A program made the position numbers and the translations under genes. From positions 20,761,501-20,825,500 of the forward strand of contig CATNEN010000001.1 in assembly GCA_950097015.1 (NCBI GenBank): a stretch of 64,000 bases of DNA. The letters run 5' to 3'. The notes beneath the pieces were generated by a model. It had not been told where the DNA came from and did no database searches. It was given only the letters and a program-made list of their open reading frames with translations. Of this stretch, positions 58,411-64,000 are shown piece by piece (position 1 is the first letter of the stretch; the number at the start of each line of letters is the position of its first letter). The DNA comes from Macrostomum hystrix (taxonomy: Eukaryota > Platyhelminthes > Macrostomidae).

Positions 58411-60076
58411 GATTCATGTGTGGACTCATGCCTGTGAGATGGATGCCATGAATTTTACATTGTCAAATTTTAGTTCTTACCAGCGAAGCGCTTTTCAAAT
58501 ATGTAAATAACTTTGGATCCAATTTCAGCAGGGATTGGAAGCCGAGGGAGATGCCTGCGACTGCCTACTGACAGGACAGCGATAGCAGAATTGTCGCCGT
58601 CATTTGACGCCATCTGCCATGTGAGTGGCTAACAGGTGAATGAAATGTCACTCTAACAGAAACCTCACTCCATCTGAAGTGTCAATCAATCCTAAATATC
58701 AGTTTTTAATTGTCACTCTGTTCGAAATATCATTCTATCAGATACTTCGCTCTATTGAACATGCAAATAGAAAATGAAATTCATCATTTCCTCCTTTAAT
58801 CCATTGGAAATCCATAGTGTTTCGATTTGCACTTTTTTTACAAGCGACATTTATCGTCCATTCTAACACTAAGAATCTGAATTTTCTTTCAGTATATAAT
58901 TTTTCAACAAACCTGGCATGCATTGTCAAAGAAGTTCACAGTCCACCTGGGTTAGATTGGGTTGATTTATGATTTACGAGCTAGTTGCAGTAAAAGAAGT
59001 AGAGAGGTTGCCTGCTGCTGTGTCGCATTCTATATTTTATGTTCTGTTAAGTAAGTACCACATTCTGTACGACTGTAGTTGTGTTTCAGTGCTGATGCTG
59101 GGTCTTTCTCATGCTGAATTGGCAACTTATCCAGCTTTTGTCTTACTCGCCACATTAAATTCGCACCGAAATGTCTCTGAGTTGTGTGCTGCTGGCCAGA
59201 AAATGGGACAAATTGATGTAGAAATTAAGCTGGAGTATTATGTGAGTGCATTGTTATCATGTCTACTTGTAGAATGCATACGTACAGTATTAATGGTAAT
59301 GCTAACCGTGTTAATTGCTTACCTAGGCTTGATCCCAGTACATTAAAAGCTCGTAGTTTGCATACATTTTGTGCGCATTGGAAGGTATGTCATAACATCC
59401 GTAATTCTATTTATCTGCGCCCTTGTGCGTGTCAGACTCTGTAGACGACGCCATTGTGGACGACTAGACTCTATTCTTCTATCTCTGTTATCTCGCGGCC
59501 CACTAAAACAAGCGAATGCTATGTGCTCAGCCAGCCAGTGGTTTTTTAAAAGAACTCAGAATTTTACAATCCGAATAGAAATGCAGAGTTTCGCACAGCT
59601 TGCTTTTGTCTGTTTTGCAGCGGTCCAATTAAAACAGTGCTACATATTTTCTTGTCTCTACGACTTCCTTAATCTTATTTGGCATAGTCTGTGCAAAATC
59701 TCCCCGAAAGACAACAAATACCTTGAGACTCTCAGAGCAAGCTAATAATTAGAAGGGCCAAGCCTTGCAACCTTGACGAAAGCGACTTTATCGGCATCAA
59801 AAAACTCATTCGATTAGGTAAGTTGACATTTGTGATTACAGACACGGTTATCTACGGTTACAGACATTTTACAGACACAAACAAGTGCCTGTACCTGAGA
59901 CCGATGATATATTGGAAAAGTGTATATATGTGCCATTTTCTGTCACAAATAAAGTGCATCTCAAGCGACCAAGAAATGGGGATTAAACCGGAAACAATAA
60001 ACGGATTCTAACTAAATTAGAATTCCAATTGACAGGACTAGAAAGCACGGAGTTGAGAATCGACAACGCTTGAACT
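58411..60076. other. Spacer between genes 6 and 7, duplicate of 34801-36490
   Basis: Contains the open frame 58969-59346 homologous to 35381-35755. The N-terminal codons differ because of an indel near 58975. No product is recognised. Confidence 0.3.
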
Positions 60077-63076
60077 ATGCGGCCCTGTTACCTGAGGCCT
60101 GTGGTGCTACTGCTTGTTCTAACTGCTGCCTACAGCCTGCTTCCAGTGATCTACGCGGCAGCAGCGAGCCAGGTATTTACAGGTAAAAAGCTGTTTGTGG
60201 AGCTTTATGTCAAGCCTTTAAACATGCCGATCAACCCCAATCCCTGAAACATCCCAACCCTTATGACATCCCAACCTCTGAGGCATCCCAATACCTGAAA
60301 CTTCCCAATCGCTGCCTAATCTCTGAAACATCCTAATCCCTGAAATATCCCAATCTCTGAAACTTCCCAACCTCTGAAACTTCCCAATCCCTGAAACTTC
60401 CCAATCCCTGAAACTTCCTAATCCCTGAAACTTCCCAATCCCTGAAACATCCCAATCCCTGAAACTTCCCAACCTCTGAAACATCCCAATCCCTGAAACT
60501 TCCCAATCCCTGAAACTTCCCAATCCCTGAAACTTCCTAATCCCTGAAACTTCCCAATCCCTGAAACATCCCAATCCCTGAAACTTCCCAACCTCTGAAA
60601 CATCCCAATCCCTGAAACTTCCCAATCCCTGAAACTTCCCAATCCCTGAAACTTCCCAATCCCTGAAACTTCCCAATCCCTGAAACTTCCCAACCTCTGA
60701 AACATCCCAATCCCTGAAACTTCCCAATCCCTGAAACTTCCCAATCCCTGAAACTTCCCAACCTCTGAAACTTCCTAATCCCTGAAACTTCCCAATCCCT
60801 GAAACTTCCTAATCCCTGAAACTTCCCAATCCCTGAAACATCCCAACCTCTGAAACTTCCTAATCCCTGAAACTTCCCAATCCCTGAAACTTCCCGATCG
60901 CTGCGCAATCTCTGAAACATCCCAACCTCTTAAACTTCACAATCTCTGAAATATCCCAATTTCTGAAATATCCCAACCACTAAAACATGAAAACTTTCCT
61001 TAACACCCGAGCCCCTAAAACACACCTATTCATGACACTGTACACTGTACGCTGCAGCTAGACATTACAATCACCATGTAACCTGAACTCGCAGGCCTCA
61101 GTGAGAGTCTGGCTCTGTTATCTCGGCAGCGCAGTGCCCCCTGTGGCTCTTTCGATTGCATGAACGGTGGGATTTGCAACTCCAGCGCTCCCAGCCCGGT
61201 GTGCACCTGCCCCAAGCCGTACACCGGAGACAACTGCAGCGCCGTGCAAAACTACTGCAACAAACTGCAGCCCGAGATGAACATCACAGCACTGCCAGTG
61301 TGCCTGAATGACGCCAGCTGCACATCGACTGCAACGGACCCATTTTTCTCCTGCAGATGTACTAGTAACTATACGGGTGAGTTCACGGCGCTTAATTGTC
61401 AAACCCTTGAGCCTTCTCAAAGCCGTCTTACAGAGACCATAAAATGTTGATTCCCAATTTTCCTCTAATATCAGATGCAAAGAAAGCATCCTACTTGATG
61501 GCCCAAGATGATAATCTGTGACAGAAAATGTTGCTCAATACATTGTGGAGATTGACAAAATTAGTGTTGGCTAAACCACTGCTTGGAAGAATATGTTTAG
61601 TTACTTTTAATTAAAGTATTTATTTATTGTTGCAATACATTTAATTTACATGTGATACAATTACGAGTGCATATTCGCCAAAAAATACTCTTAGTTTTGA
61701 CATTTTCGTGAAAAATGCCCATGATGAATATTTTTTTAGATCTAAAATAATTTTTTGAATACTGGTTCCATCACCTAAATTGCGTGCGACATGATTTCAG
61801 TAATAAAATTCTTTAAAAAAATCCTATTCAAACCGCACTATGGGGGTGAGTGACATTGCAGGCAATTCGCACTCTACAGGGGGGTGAGTGGCAGAGGTCT
61901 AACGCGTTTGCCTCTCGCGCCAAGGTTCTTAGGCTCGATTCCGCGGCGAGGCCACATTTATTTTGGGGCGCAGCAGCGGAGAGAAGGCTTGCGAGCTTGT
62001 CGTGCAATTTACGCCCTTGAGGGCCAGCCTCCAAGGCACAGTGCCTGACGATGAGAAAGTCAGGGCAGATGTACACACCTGTGTGAGTATGTGCCTGCGT
62101 ACAGTATCTGTGTGCGTGTGTGCCCATGAGCCAGCGAAATGGGCAGAATTGCCTACTCGCAGGCTGCGCTTCTACTTTCAATAAATAATGTGCCAGAGTA
62201 CACACAAATATAAGCTTTTAAATATCATTATTATACCGCACTATAAAGAAAATGCTGGATATATTTTTAAAGCAAATAAAATCCCTCCATAAATTCCCGA
62301 ACTAAACTCACCAGGCCCAAGATGTGACACTGTCAACCTGTGCGCCTTCGCAAACCCATGCGTCAACGGGCAGTGCGAGGTCGCTTCCACCGGAGCCGAA
62401 TGCCGCTGCTACTCTGGCTGGGCCGGACCGAAATGTGATGCAGACGTCGATTACTGCTCAACTGGGCCTTGCGAAAATGGCGGAAAGTGCATCGATGGAA
62501 ACTCGACGTAGGCTTAATATTTTTTTTATCGAATTTTAAATCCATGCGAGAAATCTTGAAGATTTAAGATTCGGGTAAAGTTGAGAACTCGAGGACATTG
62601 CAAGGATGCAGTCTACGTACCTCCGCGTCCACTGATGATTTATTAAATTTGCTCGATGGAGACACCCACAGACAGAACTCAAACTGGTTACAAAAAGACC
62701 TACTCTGAATATTTCATTTTGACTCATATCTCGTGCATCTGTGTCAGATTCAGCTGCAACTGCTCAGCCACGGACTTCTGGGGCACCAGCTGCACCAACT
62801 GGATCAACGACTGTCAGCCAGATCCCTGTACCAATGGCGCCACCTGTATTGACGGATTGAGAAACTTCACCTGCAACTGTCAGGACGGCTATTCTGGAAG
62901 GAACTGCTCTGAGGATTTCCCCGACTGCAGCCCGAACCCTTGCGCCTTCAATGCCACGTGTCTGGAGCGCAGCAAGCGGAGCTGGTACGGCATCAGCTCG
63001 CTGCCCGCGCCTTTCAACGGCCAGTTTCGCTACTCCCAGGCTGCTGGCTACGTCTGCGATTTAGGTTATGAGAACG
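60077..63076 (+). CDS. Gene 7: duplicate of gene 5, ectodomain exons 1-4 (3' end beyond window)
   Basis: Exons 60077-60182, 61095-61376, 62315-62507 and 62748-63076 have the same lengths and phases as gene 5 exons 1-4. They encode the identical signal peptide, SRQR|S, five EGFs and the PFN variant module. Few residue changes are seen (YSGWAG, CDADVDYC, CENGGK, RSWYG). The membrane helix and tail must lie past 64000, beyond the 20-bp minisatellite of intron 4. All visible exons are open with intact donors, including the same GTAGGC donor after exon 3. Confidence 0.8.
60235..60985. repeat. 17-bp minisatellite in gene 7 intron 1
   Basis: About 43 copies of TCCCAATCCCTGAAACT. An internal block of about 120 bp (near 60420-60540 and 60540-60660) is duplicated. 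Confidence 0.94.
61876..62190 (+). mobile_element. Type A SINE in gene 7 intron 2
   Basis: Same insertion as 38113-38425 by segmental duplication. Here GCGTTTGCCTCTCGCGCCAAG is followed by GGCTCGATTCCGCGGCGAGG, so this copy keeps sequence that the gene 5 copy has lost. Confidence 0.8.
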
Positions 63077-63150
63077 GTGAGACATTTCTGGCTCCAGGTC
63101 GACAGGACGAGGTTTATACTGCTTTTTGAGATTTGCTTCAATTATCACGG

Positions 63151-64000
63151 TACTGTTTGTGCACTGTCTAACAGTTTAGAGCACTGTCTAACAGTTTAGA
63201 GCACTGTCTAACAGTTTGGAGCACTGTCTAACAGTTTGGAGCACTGTCTAACAGTTTAGAGCACTGTCTAACAGTTTAGAGCACTGTCTAACAGTTTAGT
63301 GCACTGTCTAACAGTTTGGAGCACTGTCTAACAGTTTGGAGCACTGTCTAACAGTTTGGAGCACCGTCTAACAGTTTGGTGCACTGTCTAACAGTTTGGG
63401 GCACTGTCTAACAGTTTGGTGCACTGTCTAACAGTTTAGTGCACTGTCTAACAGTTTGGTGCACTGTCTAACAGTTTGGAGCACTGTCTAACAGTTTGGT
63501 GCACTGTCTAACAGTTTGGAGCACTGTCTAACAGTTTGGTGCACTGTCTAACAGTTTGGAGCACTGTCTAACAGTTTGGTGCACTGTCTAACAGTTTAGT
63601 GCACTGTCTAACAGTTTGGTGCACTGTCTAACAGTTTGGAGCACTGTCTAACAGTTTGGTGCACTGTCTAACAGTTTGGAGCACTGTCTAACAGTTTGGT
63701 GCACTGTCTAACAGTTTGGAGCACTGTCTAACAGTTTGGTGCACTGTCTAACAGTTTGGAGCACTGTCTAACAGTTTGGTGCACTGTCTAACAGTTTCGA
63801 GCACTGTCTAACAGTTTAGAGCACTGTCTAACAGTTTGGAGCACTGTCTAACAGTTTGGAGCACTGTCTAACAGTTTGGTGCACTGTCTAGCAGTTTTGT
63901 GCACTGTCTAACAGTTTGGTGCACTGTCTAACAGTTTGGAGCACTGTCTAACAGTTTGGTGCACTGTCTAACAGTTTCGAGCACTGTCTAACAGTTTAGA
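63151..64000. repeat. 20-bp minisatellite in gene 7 intron 4, running off the window
   Basis: At least 42 units of GCACTGTCTAACAGTTTGGA in unbroken 20-bp register. Its unit order differs from that of the gene 5 array (here alternating TGGT/TGGA), so the array has rearranged since the duplication. Confidence 0.96.

Larger units (their letters stand above)
53970..63160. repeat. Segmental duplication, right copy (gene 6 3' part plus gene 7)
   Basis: Partner of 30690-39390. It covers gene 6 exons 6-12, the spacer and gene 7 exons 1-4, and probably continues past the window. Coding differences from the left copy are few (for example YTGWAG to YSGWAG and RSLYG to RSWYG in genes 5 and 7). Confidence 0.9.

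Overview
The window is animal (metazoan) nuclear DNA. Coding sequence is split into short exons bounded by GT-AG introns (one GC-AG). The proteins are secreted or membrane EGF/laminin-G mosaics. The DNA is crowded with minisatellites, tRNA-derived SINEs, a LINE reverse-transcriptase scrap and a solo-LTR-like element. The base composition, SINEs, dense satellites and a splice acceptor just before most start codons (possible spliced-leader trans-splicing) would suit a flatworm or another small invertebrate, but the species cannot be fixed from the sequence. All exon models come from reading splice sites, frame and paralogue comparison by eye; none was confirmed by RNA.

Layout: a head-to-tail, plus-strand array of one receptor family. 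Gene 0 (last two tail exons, 587-1178) belongs to a copy that starts left of the window. Gene 1 (2592-8991) has 11 EGF-like modules and one LamG, with an apparent one-base frame error. Gene 2 (10844-17989) is an intact 1157-residue protein with 14 EGF-like and 2 LamG modules. Gene 3 (19128-23566) is a broken copy of gene 1 that lost its tail. Gene 4 (27201-33428, 1115 aa) and gene 6 (49581-56678, 1104 aa) are intact close paralogues. Gene 5 (36491-46791, 717 aa) and gene 7 (60077 to beyond the window) form a second subfamily with six EGF-like modules, no LamG and, in gene 5, a long tyrosine/glutamine-rich tail. Genes 6+7 arose by duplication of the gene 4+5 block (offset about 23.3-23.8 kb); gene 3 shares most of its length with gene 1 (offset 15,396 over the 3' half).

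Shared design: signal peptide, furin-like site (RLRR or RQR), EGF modules, in genes 1-4 and 6 a LamG carrying a second furin site (RxKR or RKRR), a membrane-proximal EGF variant with a long Cys3-Cys4 insert ('PFN' module), one transmembrane helix, and a tail spread over small phase-0 exons with tyrosine motifs (YANV, YANM, YDEP, YLDP, YVEP, YVVP). The genes look like cell-surface receptors or adhesion proteins that may be cleaved in the secretory pathway and signal through SH2 adaptors. The tandem layout, exon gain and loss, mosaic sequence sharing and pseudogene are what a rapidly evolving recognition-receptor cluster would show; function is inference.

Between and inside the genes, minisatellites recur at equivalent places: a 16-bp pyrimidine-rich unit between genes, a related 14-bp unit in intron 2, 13- or 16-bp units before the tail exons, and 17-bp and 20-bp units in introns 1 and 4 of genes 5 and 7. 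They explain nearly all long open frames that are not exons.
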